Assembly (NCBI RefSeq): GCF_007992175.1
Contig: NZ_BJZT01000015.1
Location: forward strand, 1-64,000
Reading direction: 5' to 3'
DNA length: 64,000 nt
Origin: Methylobacterium haplocladii
GTDB taxonomy: Bacteria > Pseudomonadota > Alphaproteobacteria > Rhizobiales > Beijerinckiaceae
In this document: positions 17,144 through 24,509 of the stretch, piece after piece
Position numbering within the stretch: position 1 is the stretch's first letter
Layout: every line of letters begins with the position of its first letter
Translations under genes and position numbers: made by a program
Notes under the pieces: generated by a model
The model's input: only the letters and a program-made list of their open reading frames with translations
The model's database searches: none
Told to the model about the DNA's origin: nothing

Positions 17144-17536
17144 GTGAATGCACTCATCGTCATACTCGGTGCCGGCCTCGGTGGCGGAGTTCGCCACGGG
17201 GTCAATCTCGCTGTCGCCCGGCTCGCGCCGCAACTCGACTTTCCCTTGGCGACCCTGATCATCAATGTGCTGGGCTCGTTCTTGATGGGCGTCCTGGCCG
17301 AAGCCTTCGTGATGCGCGGCGCCGGCGGGCACCCGCTCAAGCTCTTCCTCACCACCGGGATGCTCGGCGGTTTCACCACCTTCTCGACCTTCTCGCTCGA
17401 CGCCGTCACCCTTTACGATCGAGGTGAGGTCGCCGCGGCCGGCTTCTACGTCCTCGCATCGGTGGTTGCGGCGCTTCTCGGACTGATTGCCGGACTAGCG
17501 CTGGCCCGCACGCTCCTCGGCGGGGGCGTGTCGTGA
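17144..17536 (+). CDS. crcB: Fluoride ion channel CrcB/Fluc
   Basis: A 130-residue, four-helix small membrane protein of the CrcB/Fluc family, which forms dimeric fluoride channels that release the ion from the cytoplasm. Family motifs are GAGLGGGVRHGVNL near the N-terminus, NVLGSFLMGVL in helix 2 and GGFTTFSTFSLD in helix 3 with the pore phenylalanines. The start is GTG at 17144, preceded by GAGGG at about 10 nt; the open frame extends upstream through the riboswitch but is not protein-like there. The stop overlaps the next gene by 4 nt. Confidence 0.93.
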   Translation: MNALIVILGAGLGGGVRHGVNLAVARLAPQLDFPLATLIINVLGSFLMGVLAEAFVMRGAGGHPLKLFLTTGMLGGFTTFSTFSLDAVTLYDRGEVAAAGFYVLASVVAALLGLIAGLALARTLLGGGVS

Positions 17537-18156
17537 ATCTCGGACCTCGTAGCCTGATCCTGGTCCGTCACGGCGAGAGCACGGCGAACGCTGCAGGCGC
17601 TTTCACCGGCCGGCTCGACGTGCCGTTGACCGAGCGCGGCCGAGAGCAGGCCCGGGCGGTCGGACGGCGCCTGTCGGAGCGCGAACTCGCTCCCGATCGC
17701 GTATTCTGCTCCTCTCTGTCGCGGACGCGCGCGACCGCCGAACTCATTCTTGAGGTCTTGGAGCAGCGATCGCTCGAGCCGGAAGGCCTCGATACCCTCG
17801 ACGAGCGCGATTATGGGGTGCTCACCGGACTGGATATGCCGGCGGCCGTCGCACGATGGGGCGCTGACCGAGTCGAAACATGGCGGCGCTCCTACGCCGA
17901 CGGTCCACCCCAGGGCGAGAGCCTGCGCGATACCCTGGCCCGCATTACCCCCTGCCTCCTGCGCCAACTCCTTCCCGCGGCCTTGCGCGGCACCGCCCTT
18001 GTAGTCGCGCATGGAAATGCGCTGCGCGCCGTCGTCATGGCGATGGAGGGCCTCGGTCCCGACGCGGTCGAGCGTCTCGAAATCCCGACCGGCTCTATCC
18101 GCATCTACACGTTGGCAGCAGACGCCACGATCGAAGCTGTCGAGTTCCTGCCCTGA
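17533..18156 (+). CDS. gpmA: 2,3-bisphosphoglycerate-dependent phosphoglycerate mutase (GpmA-like)
   Basis: A 207-residue histidine phosphatase-fold enzyme. It has the phosphohistidine motif LVRHGESTAN, then FTGRLDVPLTERG, DERDYGVLTGLD, WRRSYADGPPQGESL and VVAHGNALRA, the set expected of dPGM (interconversion of 3- and 2-phosphoglycerate) at the usual length. GTG start overlaps the crcB stop by 4 nt, so it is under the fluoride riboswitch. Fluoride inhibits enolase, the next glycolytic step, which gives a rationale for co-expressing this enzyme; that link is inference. It is probably a second copy besides a housekeeping one. Confidence 0.87.
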   Translation: MNLGPRSLILVRHGESTANAAGAFTGRLDVPLTERGREQARAVGRRLSERELAPDRVFCSSLSRTRATAELILEVLEQRSLEPEGLDTLDERDYGVLTGLDMPAAVARWGADRVETWRRSYADGPPQGESLRDTLARITPCLLRQLLPAALRGTALVVAHGNALRAVVMAMEGLGPDAVERLEIPTGSIRIYTLAADATIEAVEFLP

Positions 18157-18183
18157 TCCAATCCAAACGACGGAGTTCTCACC

Positions 18184-18375
18184 ATGAGCCGCAAGCCGAC
18201 GCATGAAGCGGACCCTGAACTGGAGGCCATCCGCGAACTCGGCCTCCTCGCGCACCAGCACCGCAAGGCCTCCCGTGCCTTCGGCGTGTCCAGCGGCACC
18301 ATGAGTGCGATCTGGATCGTTCTGGGCACCCTCCTGGTCGTCGCGCTCGTCGCGCTCGCCCTCGCGATGCGATGA
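18184..18375 (+). CDS. Small single-pass membrane protein in the fluoride operon
   Basis: A 63-residue protein: a charged N-terminal helix (DPELEAIRELGLLAHQHRKA) followed by one membrane segment (about 40-62) ending LALAMR. ATG at 18184 with GGAG 9 nt upstream, 27 nt after the gpmA-like stop, so it is the third gene of the riboswitch operon. The family is not recognised; a role as a membrane accessory in fluoride stress is a guess from position only. Confidence 0.65.
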   Translation: MSRKPTHEADPELEAIRELGLLAHQHRKASRAFGVSSGTMSAIWIVLGTLLVVALVALALAMR

Positions 18376-18389
18376 CGCCTAGCAAGGCG
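18376..18389 (+). terminator. Short hairpin after the fluoride operon
   Basis: CGCCT-AGCA-AGGCG directly after the stop codon of the small membrane protein, followed by GCCGCATTTC. The 5-bp stem lacks a real T-tract, so this is weak evidence. Confidence 0.25.
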
Positions 18390-18398
18390 GCCGCATTT

Positions 18399-18415
18399 CA
18401 TCGATATGATCGATG
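18399..18415. promoter_or_regulatory. Palindrome CATCGAT-ATG-ATCGATG upstream of the YeiH-type gene
   Basis: Perfect 7-3-7 inverted repeat 75-92 nt upstream of the exporter start codon in an AT-richer promoter region. It suits a dimeric regulator; which one is unknown. Confidence 0.4.
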
Positions 18416-18490
18416 ACAACATTCATATCGTTCTATTGGATCGAACTGCGTCGATAAGAAAGAGTGGCTCCTGAGTTCTGGAGTCGACCG

Positions 18491-19579
18491 ATGATCCCCG
18501 CCCTGCCAACCCGCTTTGCAGCATTCTCCGCGGGAGCTCGCGCCATTCTGCCGGGCCTCGCGCTCTGCATCGCGGTGACCGCCATAGCCCTGGCGCTGGA
18601 GGCGGCGGAAGAAGAAGCCTTCGGCCGCGCTTGGCTCGAAGCCCTGGTGCTGGCGATCCTACTCGGGAGCGCGATCCGCACCGCCTGGACCCCGTCGCAG
18701 CGTTTCTTTCCCGGCATCGCCTTCGGGGCGAAGACCGTCCTGGAGATCGCCGTCGTGCTGCTCGGCGCGTCGCTCAGCCTCGCGACGATCCTCGCCGCCG
18801 GTCCGGGCCTGCTCTTCGGCATCGCCGGCGTCGTCGTGGTTGCGATCCTGTCGAGCTACGGCATCGGCCGGGCGCTCGGCCTGCATCCGCGCATGGCGAT
18901 CCTCGTCGCATGCGGGAACTCGATCTGCGGGAACTCGGCCATCGCGGCGACCGCGCCGGTGATCGGCGCCGATGGTGAGGACGTCGCCTCGTCCATCGCC
19001 TTCACGGCGGTGCTGGGCGTGCTCGTGGTGCTCGGCCTGCCCCTGCTGGTTCCGCTGCTCGGTCTCTCGCCGATGCAGTACGGGGTGCTCGCCGGACTCA
19101 CCGTCTATGCGGTTCCCCAGGTGCTGGCCGCCACCGCGCCAGTCGCGGCGCTCAGCGTTCAGGTCGGGACGCTGGTCAAGCTGGTGCGCGTGCTGATGCT
19201 CGGCCCGGTGGTGCTGGCGCTCTCCCTCGGCGCGAGCCGGCTGCGTGAGGAGACGGACGCGGCCGCACCTCGCGTCACGGCTGGCGACCGGCCGGCCGGC
19301 GGCCGTCTCGCGATCCACCGGCTCGTGCCATGGTTCATCCTGGCCTTCCTGGCGGTCGCCGGCCTGCGCTCGGCCGGACTGATCCCGGCCGTCGCCCTCA
19401 AGCCGATCTCGCAGACGGCCAACGTCCTCACCATCGTCTCGATGGCCGCGCTCGGCCTTGGAGTCGACGTTCGCAGCGTCGCCAAGGCCGGCGCGCGGGT
19501 GACCCTGGCGGTACTCGCTTCGCTCCTCGCGCTCGGCGCCGTCAGCCTCGGCCTGATCCGCGTGCTCGGCCTCGCCTGA
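18491..19579 (+). CDS. YeiH/UPF0324-family sulfate/sulfite exporter
   Basis: A 362-residue, roughly ten-helix membrane protein of the YeiH family, annotated elsewhere as a putative sulfate exporter and, in enterobacteria, tied to sulfite stress through the LysR regulator YeiE. The signature CGNSICGNSAIAATAPVIGA is present near residue 140, and the C-terminal half has SQTANVLTIVSMAALGLGVD. ATG at 18491 has GGAG upstream; a GTG nine codons earlier is the alternative. The neighbouring TDT transporter and sorAB genes support a role in exporting sulfite or sulfate. Confidence 0.85.
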   Translation: MIPALPTRFAAFSAGARAILPGLALCIAVTAIALALEAAEEEAFGRAWLEALVLAILLGSAIRTAWTPSQRFFPGIAFGAKTVLEIAVVLLGASLSLATILAAGPGLLFGIAGVVVVAILSSYGIGRALGLHPRMAILVACGNSICGNSAIAATAPVIGADGEDVASSIAFTAVLGVLVVLGLPLLVPLLGLSPMQYGVLAGLTVYAVPQVLAATAPVAALSVQVGTLVKLVRVLMLGPVVLALSLGASRLREETDAAAPRVTAGDRPAGGRLAIHRLVPWFILAFLAVAGLRSAGLIPAVALKPISQTANVLTIVSMAALGLGVDVRSVAKAGARVTLAVLASLLALGAVSLGLIRVLGLA

Positions 19580-19584
19580 ACCTG

Positions 19585-19602
19585 TCGGCTAGGCGAAGCC
19601 GA
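19585..19602. terminator. Hairpin between convergent transporter genes
   Basis: TCGGCT-AGGCGA-AGCCGA lies in the 24-nt gap between the stop codons of the YeiH-type gene (plus) and the TDT gene (minus). It could serve both directions. There is no strong T-run on either side. Confidence 0.45.
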
Positions 19603-19603
19603 A

Positions 19604-20755
19604 TCAGGCCCCGGCGAGGCAGGGCGAGACGAAGAGCTCGCCGCGATAGGCCCCGCGCAGGGTGCGCACGGACACCACCAGCCAGAGCAGGGTCAACAAG
19701 CCGACGAGGCCCGCTCCGAGCCAGGCGAAGCCGCTCAACTCCGTCACATCGCCGATCCGTAGGGTGGCCAGGGCATAGACCCCGAGGGGGAAAATGTAGC
19801 CCCACCAGCCAAGGTTAAACGGAACGCCGGCGCGCAGGTAGCGCACGGTGACGGCGAGCGAGAGCAGGAACCACCAGGCCCCGTAGCCCCAGAGGATCAG
19901 CGCGCCGATAAGGCCCGCGATCCGGAGGATCTCGGGCGCGCCGGCAAAACCGGCCGCCGCGAGGATCGGGCCACCGGCCTGCCCCAGCACGAGCAGGCCG
20001 AGCGCCCCGGTTCCGAGCGGACCGAGGGAGAGCCAGCTCGATGCGGCCATCTCTCGCGGCGGCAGGTTGTGGAGCGCCATGCGCAGCACCAGGATCGCCA
20101 GGATGCTCAGCGCGAGTGGTACCGAGACGCCCCAAAGCACGAAACTCGTGACGATGACGGCGAGTTGCTGGCTCTCGCCGCTCAGGGCCGGCGCGAGCAG
20201 GCCACCGGAGACGGCGACGACCTCGGCCGTCACCACCGGCAGCAGCCAGACGGCCGTCATCTGGTCGATGCGGTGCTCCTGGCGGGTGAACATCAGGTAG
20301 GGGATCGCCACGGCACAGATCAGGGCGAGCGCCACGTCGAACCACCACAGCGGCAGGGCAATGCGGATGGTCTCGGCGCCGAGATAGGGCGCCCCGAAGA
20401 TCAGCAGCCCGTTCAGCAGCGTCGCCAGCGCCATCGGGATCGCCCCGAAGAACATCGACACCGTCGAGTGCCCGAAGATGCGCCGGGCGCCGTCGAAGAA
20501 GAAGATCCAGCGCGCGCCGTAGAGCAGGCAGAACGCGGCGAAGAGAACGACAGAGGCAAGCCAGAGACCGAGCGGGACCGGGGCCAACAGGGAATGCGTC
20601 GCAGGCAGACGGTCGAGGGCCAGGGCGACCACACCGGTGCCCATCACCACCGTGAACCAGTTCGGCGTGAACTGCCGGATCACGTCGCGCGGATGCTGGA
20701 GGCGCGAGAGCGGCTTCAGGCCGGTGCTGATCGCCAGCAGACTGGACTCGGACAC
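19604..20755 (-). CDS. TDT/SLAC1-family transporter (TehA/Mae1/Ssu1 type)
   Basis: A 383-residue protein with ten membrane helices of the tellurite-resistance/dicarboxylate transporter family, which includes the fungal sulfite pump Ssu1. Typical motifs: FTPNWFTVVMGTGVVALAL near the N-terminus and FNLGWWGYIFPLGVYALAT near the C-terminus. GTG at 20755 has GGAAG 6 nt upstream and gives a normal-length protein; the open frame runs to a TTG at 20887 but that extension is Arg-rich and lacks a ribosome binding site. Its location opposite the YeiH-type gene and next to sorAB makes sulfite export the best guess; other anions are possible. Confidence 0.82.
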   Translation of the reverse strand: MSESSLLAISTGLKPLSRLQHPRDVIRQFTPNWFTVVMGTGVVALALDRLPATHSLLAPVPLGLWLASVVLFAAFCLLYGARWIFFFDGARRIFGHSTVSMFFGAIPMALATLLNGLLIFGAPYLGAETIRIALPLWWFDVALALICAVAIPYLMFTRQEHRIDQMTAVWLLPVVTAEVVAVSGGLLAPALSGESQQLAVIVTSFVLWGVSVPLALSILAILVLRMALHNLPPREMAASSWLSLGPLGTGALGLLVLGQAGGPILAAAGFAGAPEILRIAGLIGALILWGYGAWWFLLSLAVTVRYLRAGVPFNLGWWGYIFPLGVYALATLRIGDVTELSGFAWLGAGLVGLLTLLWLVVSVRTLRGAYRGELFVSPCLAGA

Positions 20756-20969
20756 GGGGCGCTTCCGGGCTTCGAGAGGACGTAGGACCGGCTCTAGCAC
20801 AAGGCCGCATCGCGCGTCGTCGCGATGGACAGCCGCTCGAACGCCACGATAAAACATCGAAAAAAACGATGAGAATAAGCTAACCAAACTATTGGAATGA
20901 ATGGTTGCTGGCCGCTACCTTCTCGTCATCACGAACTGACGTGACGACCCCACCAGAAGGATATCGATC

Positions 20970-21203
20970 ATGACCCGTACCATCGCTGCCCTCGCTCTTG
21001 CCGCTTCCGCCCTCGTCGGCATGACGGGCCTCTCCCAGGCCCAGGGTCTCCGCGCTCCGCAGGCCCGCTCCATCAGCAGCCCATTCGCACTGGTCTACGG
21101 CGACACCGATGGCGCCAACGCCAAGAACCCGGCGCTCCCGGCCTACGCCCGTGGCCGCGGCCAGGAGACCGGTGGCCCGGCGCGCCAGCTGATCGGCCGC
21201 TGA
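20970..21203 (+). CDS. Small secreted protein sharing a C-terminal peptide with the 8-kb paralogue
   Basis: A 77-residue protein: signal peptide 1-24 (ending LSQAQG), a short Ser/Arg linker, then DTDGANAKNPALP followed by YARGRGQETGGP and a C-terminal IGR. The last part is nearly identical to the C-terminus of the protein at 7999-8331, although the N-terminal halves differ. ATG at 20970 with AAGGA 8 nt upstream. Function unknown. It stands between the TDT transporter and sorA. Confidence 0.75.
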   Translation: MTRTIAALALAASALVGMTGLSQAQGLRAPQARSISSPFALVYGDTDGANAKNPALPAYARGRGQETGGPARQLIGR

Positions 21204-21216
21204 GAGCGCCACCCCA

Positions 21217-21240
21217 GCCGCCGGCCTCATGTCCGGTGGC
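21217..21240 (+). terminator. Hairpin after the 77-residue secreted gene
   Basis: GCCGCCGG / CCGGTGGC stem (8 bp with one G-T pair) and 8-nt loop, 14 nt after the stop codon. There is no T-tract. Confidence 0.4.
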
Positions 21241-21279
21241 ACGAGAGGCATGAACCACCGGCTCGACAGGGGATCGATC

Positions 21280-21414
21280 ATGACCCGACCCACCATCGAG
21301 ACCATCAACGAGGCCCGGTAGGGAGAGACCAGCGGCCATATGCGCTGGGTCCTGTTCTGGACGGTCGCGCTGACCATTGCCGCCGTCGGCACCGCCTGGC
21401 TGGCGATCATTTGA
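21280..21414 (+). pseudogene. Small membrane protein interrupted by an in-frame TAG
   Basis: ATG at 21280 (AGGGG ribosome binding site) opens MTRPTIETINEAR, then TAG at 21319-21321, then the same frame continues GETSGHMRWVLFWTV...LAII to TGA at 21412. Small alphaproteobacterial membrane proteins of the form EARQG-x-TSGHxRxVL followed by one helix are familiar to me, and the TAG stands exactly where Gln (CAG) is expected. So this looks like a 44-codon gene broken by one C-to-T change, or read through. A separate 24-residue peptide from ATG 21340 is the alternative. Confidence 0.55.
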
Positions 21415-21433
21415 CCGGTCGCGAGTCGTCGAT

Positions 21434-21450
21434 GGAGATCGAAAATCTCC
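21434..21450. promoter_or_regulatory. Operator-like palindrome GGAGAT-N5-ATCTCC (upstream copy)
   Basis: Perfect 6-5-6 inverted repeat upstream of the predicted ECF promoter of sorA. Its centre lies 32 bp (three helical turns) from the centre of the next copy, as for cooperative binding on one face of the DNA. Confidence 0.5.
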
Positions 21451-21464
21451 CGATGATCTATATC

Positions 21465-21483
21465 GGAGATCGTTGTGATCTCC
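21465..21483. promoter_or_regulatory. Operator-like palindrome GGAGAT-N7-ATCTCC (downstream copy)
   Basis: Second copy of the same half-sites with a 7-nt spacer, 15 bp upstream of the predicted -35 element at 21498. Candidate site for an activator of sorAB; the LysR protein encoded in the ECF operon is one possibility. Confidence 0.5.
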
Positions 21484-21497
21484 AGCCGCCGTTGGAT

Positions 21498-21524
21498 GGA
21501 ATAATCGTCTCACCGTAGTATCTC
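21498..21524 (+). promoter_or_regulatory. Predicted ECF promoter of sorAB
   Basis: GGAAT at 21498-21502, 17-nt spacer, ATCTC at 21520-21524. The same pair with the same spacing occurs before three other transcription units of this region. The leader to the sorA ATG would be about 160 nt, longer than at the other sites. Confidence 0.6.
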
Positions 21525-21689
21525 ATCCTGAGGAAGCCGCATCTCCGCCGGGATGCCCGGGACCGACAATTCGGCTCTGCGATGGCGAGACCGAACCGTC
21601 GTGCCTGCCGCCAATTCCATCCGCCGCCGACGCCGCCGAATCCCAACGACCGGCCGATGCGGCCCAACAGACGATTTTAGGGAGACACC

Positions 21690-22913
21690 ATGCGCCACCT
21701 GCACGAACCGATGAACCGCCGCCTCGTTCTGGGTGGGCTCGGGCTCGGCAGCCTCGGCGCCGCGATGCCGGCCTGGGCTGCAGGCTCGGTGAAGCTTCCG
21801 CTGCCCGGCGGCCCGGACGAGCGGGCGCTGACCACCGCTTTTCCGGGCAAGGGCGAGATGATCCTCCAGCGCACCCATCCGCCGCTGCTGGAGACGCCGT
21901 TCTCGGTATTTGACGAGGGCGTGTTCACACCCAACGATCGCTTCTACGTGCGCTGGCATTGGGCCTCGATCCCGACCGAGATCGACGCCGACGCCTTCCG
22001 TCTCAAGGTCCGCGGCCATGTCGAGAAGGAGCTCTCGCTTTCGCTCGATGCCATCGCCGGCCTGCCGCGTTTCGAGATCGCCGCGGTGAACCAGTGCTCG
22101 GGCAATTCTCGTGGGTTGTTCGAGCCGCGGGTGCCCGGAGCGCAATGGGCCAACGGCTCGATGGGCAATGCACGCTGGACCGGCGTGCGCCTCAAGGACG
22201 TGCTCGAAATGGCCGGCATCAAGCCCGGCGCCGTGCAGGTGCGCTTCGACGGCCTCGACGCGCCGGTGGTCGACGATGCCCCGGACTTCAAGAAGTCGCT
22301 CGATCTCGACCACGCCAACAATGGTGAGGTGATGATCGCCTACGCCATGAACGGCGAGCAACTGCCGTTGCTCAACGGTTTCCCGCTCCGCCTTGTGGTG
22401 CCGGGCTGGTACTCGACCTACTGGGTCAAGATGCTGTCCGACATCGAGGTGCTGGACAAGCCAGACGACCAATACTGGATGAAGACCGCCTACCGCATCC
22501 CGGACGTGCCGGGCGCCAACATCAAGCCCGGTCAGACCGGCTTCAAAACGGTGCCGATCAACAGGATGGTGCCGCGCTCCTTCGTCACCAACCTTCAGGA
22601 CGGCGCCAAGGTGGCGGCCGGATCGCCGGTCGCGTTGCGCGGCATCGCCTTCGGCGGCGATTGCGGGGTGAAGACGGTCGAGTTCTCCGGAGACGGCGGG
22701 GCGACGTGGTTCCCGACGCAGCTCGGCGCGGACGAAGGCCCCTACAGCTTCCGCCGCTTCGACGGCAGCCTGCCGGCGCTGGCCGCCGGGACCCACACGG
22801 TCAGGGTCCGCTGCACCAACACCAACGGCGTCGCGCAGGGCATGGACCGGGTCTGGAACGCTAACGGCTTTATGCAGAACGGCATTGAGGCCGTGTCCTT
22901 CCAGGCCGCTTGA
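21690..22913 (+). CDS. sorA: Sulfite:cytochrome c oxidoreductase, molybdenum subunit SorA
   Basis: A 407-residue periplasmic molybdoenzyme of the sulfite oxidase family: it oxidises sulfite to sulfate and passes electrons to the SorB cytochrome. A Tat signal is visible (MNRRLVLGGLGLGS), followed by the SUOX molybdopterin domain with Arg88/His90 in YVRWHW and the molybdenum ligand Cys136 in VNQCSGNSRGL, and a C-terminal Mo-co dimerisation domain (VEFSGDGGATWFPTQL). ATG at 21690 follows AGGGAG. Length and order match Starkeya-type SorAB. An ECF-type promoter and tandem palindromes lie upstream. Confidence 0.92.
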   Translation: MRHLHEPMNRRLVLGGLGLGSLGAAMPAWAAGSVKLPLPGGPDERALTTAFPGKGEMILQRTHPPLLETPFSVFDEGVFTPNDRFYVRWHWASIPTEIDADAFRLKVRGHVEKELSLSLDAIAGLPRFEIAAVNQCSGNSRGLFEPRVPGAQWANGSMGNARWTGVRLKDVLEMAGIKPGAVQVRFDGLDAPVVDDAPDFKKSLDLDHANNGEVMIAYAMNGEQLPLLNGFPLRLVVPGWYSTYWVKMLSDIEVLDKPDDQYWMKTAYRIPDVPGANIKPGQTGFKTVPINRMVPRSFVTNLQDGAKVAAGSPVALRGIAFGGDCGVKTVEFSGDGGATWFPTQLGADEGPYSFRRFDGSLPALAAGTHTVRVRCTNTNGVAQGMDRVWNANGFMQNGIEAVSFQAA

Positions 22914-22924
22914 GGAGAACAGCC

Positions 22925-23263
22925 ATGACCCCGATCCGCCCTGCGGCCCTGATCGCCGCGCTCATTCTGTCTCCTCTGATGGCGCTCGCAGCGCCGACTC
23001 CCGAGCCGATGCGCTTCACTTCGCAAGCCATCGAGATGCCGACCTCCGATCGGATCTTCCCGGACGGGCCGGGGGCGGAGGCGGTCAACAACAACTGCCT
23101 CGCCTGCCACTCGGCTGGGATGGTGTTGACCCAACCCAAGCTCTCGAAGACGCAATGGACCGAGACCGTGAACAAGATGGTCCACGTCTACAAGGCGCCG
23201 ATCGATCAGGCCGACGTGCAGACCATCGTCGACTACCTCACGGCGTTGAAGCCCACGCCCTGA
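22925..23263 (+). CDS. sorB: Sulfite:cytochrome c oxidoreductase, cytochrome subunit SorB
   Basis: A 112-residue c-type cytochrome. Signal peptide 1-22 (ending MALA), one haem motif CLACH at 58-62, and Met88 in TVNKMVHVYKAP as a likely axial ligand. It accepts electrons from SorA. ATG at 22925, 11 nt after the sorA stop, with GAGGAG upstream; an earlier in-frame start overlaps sorA and is less likely. The size is typical for SorB. Confidence 0.9.
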   Translation: MTPIRPAALIAALILSPLMALAAPTPEPMRFTSQAIEMPTSDRIFPDGPGAEAVNNNCLACHSAGMVLTQPKLSKTQWTETVNKMVHVYKAPIDQADVQTIVDYLTALKPTP

Positions 23264-23273
23264 GCCCCACGAT

Positions 23274-23307
23274 CCCGAGGCCGTCGCGCTTTTTCGGCAG
23301 CCTCGGG
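23274..23307 (+). terminator. Hairpin after sorAB
   Basis: CCCGAGGC / GCCTCGGG with an 18-nt loop containing a T-run. The 3' arm touches the -35 element of the next promoter, so it could separate the two transcription units. The large loop makes it uncertain. Confidence 0.35.
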
Positions 23308-23333
23308 GAATAGACCTTCCTGACCGGCATCTC
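23307..23333 (+). promoter_or_regulatory. Predicted ECF promoter of the first beta-propeller gene
   Basis: GGAAT at 23307-23311, 17-nt spacer, ATCTC at 23329-23333 in the context GGCATCTC, which is shared with two other copies. It lies about 113 nt upstream of the gene start. Confidence 0.65.
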
Positions 23334-23446
23334 CTCAAGGCGATGCACGGCCCGAATGGTCCGGGACCACGCAATCCGACGTAGACCCGCCCTCACGGCC
23401 GGCCCTTGGCCGCCGAACGAGGGCTCATGCCCGAGAGAAACGATTC

Positions 23447-24430
23447 ATGACCCATCTCCGCACCAGCCTGCGTGCCCTCCTCGCCGGAGCCGGCATGCTC
23501 CTCGCCCAGGGCCAGCCCGGGTTCGCCGCCGGCTTCGACGGCGCGATCAAGAACAATGCCCTGGCGCTGAACGCCGCCGGGACCGTCGCCGCGGTGTCGA
23601 ACAGCGAGGAGAGCGCCGTCATCGTCTACGACGTCGCCAAGGGCACGGTGCTGCGCCGCCTCGACGGCTTCGCGACGCCGCGCAACATCGTGTTTGCGCC
23701 GGATGGCGCCCGCTTCTACGTCTCGGACAGCGGTACAGGCCGGATCACGATCTACGAGACCGCCACCGGCAAGGAGGCCGGGATTCTCGCCGCCGGCCCC
23801 GGCGCCTTCGGCACAGTGCTCTCGACCGATGGGGCAAGGCTCTACGTCAACAACGAAGCCGCGAGCACGCTGACCGTGTTCGACACGAAGACCATGCTCG
23901 CCGAGGCCGTGATCCCCGGCTTCTCGCAGCCGCGCCAGGGCGTGAAGCTGTCGCCGGACGGCAAGACCGTGTTCGTGACGAACTTCCTCGGCGACAAGAT
24001 CACATTGGTCGACACTGCCACCAACAAGATCACCGGTGAGATCGCCGGGTTCGACAAGCTTCGCGCCATCTCGATTACCAAGGACGGCAAGACGCTGTTT
24101 GCCGCCAACAGCGGCCGCAACACCGTTGGCGTGGTCGACGTCGCCGCCCGCAAGGTCATGTCCGAAGTTGCGGTGGGCAAGGACCCCTACGGTGCCGCGC
24201 TCACCCCGGACGGGCGCTTTGTCTATTCGGGCAATCTCAAGGACAACTCGCTCTCGGTGATCGACACCGGCACGCTCAAGGTCGTCGCCACGGTGACCGG
24301 CCTGAACGAGCCGCGCCAGGCGATCGCGTTCTCGGCCGACAACGCCCACGCTTACGTCCTCAACCGTGATCTCAGCGTCGCCGTGGTCGATCGCGCGACG
24401 AACGCGGTGGTCTCGACGATGAAGCCCTGA
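23447..24430 (+). CDS. Periplasmic YncE-like seven-bladed beta-propeller protein
   Basis: A 327-residue protein with a signal peptide (about 1-28, ending GFAA) and repeated YVTN/NHL-type blades: units such as PDGARFYVSDSGTGRITIYE, PDGKTVFVTNFLGDKITLVD and PDGRFVYSGNLKDNSLSVID, about seven in total. Such proteins act as periplasmic binding scaffolds, in some cases near metalloenzymes; the ligand here is unknown. It has its own predicted ECF promoter and lies between the two sulfite oxidase genes, so a role in sulfite metabolism or molybdoenzyme support is likely by context. Confidence 0.82.
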   Translation: MTHLRTSLRALLAGAGMLLAQGQPGFAAGFDGAIKNNALALNAAGTVAAVSNSEESAVIVYDVAKGTVLRRLDGFATPRNIVFAPDGARFYVSDSGTGRITIYETATGKEAGILAAGPGAFGTVLSTDGARLYVNNEAASTLTVFDTKTMLAEAVIPGFSQPRQGVKLSPDGKTVFVTNFLGDKITLVDTATNKITGEIAGFDKLRAISITKDGKTLFAANSGRNTVGVVDVAARKVMSEVAVGKDPYGAALTPDGRFVYSGNLKDNSLSVIDTGTLKVVATVTGLNEPRQAIAFSADNAHAYVLNRDLSVAVVDRATNAVVSTMKP

Positions 24431-24437
24431 GTCGTCC

Positions 24438-24468
24438 CGCGCCGGGTGCCTTCTCGGCTCCCGGCGCG
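24438..24468 (+). terminator. Hairpin between the beta-propeller and second sulfite oxidase genes
   Basis: CGCGCCGGG / CCCGGCGCG perfect 9-bp stem with a 13-nt loop, followed by TTCTCG. It may reduce read-through into the gene at 24510, for which I see no separate ECF promoter. Confidence 0.45.
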
Positions 24469-24509
24469 TTCTCGACCTCGACACCTCACGAACGCAGGAC
24501 AAAGACCCC

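Noticed and set aside
20756..20887. N-terminal extension of the TDT transporter to a TTG at 20887
   Set aside because: Arg-rich, without similarity to the family, and no Shine-Dalgarno; GTG 20755 fits better.
20894..20920. GGAAT upstream of the 77-residue secreted gene as a fifth ECF promoter
   Set aside because: At the fixed 17-nt spacing the -10 would read TACCT rather than ATCTC, so the match is not good enough.
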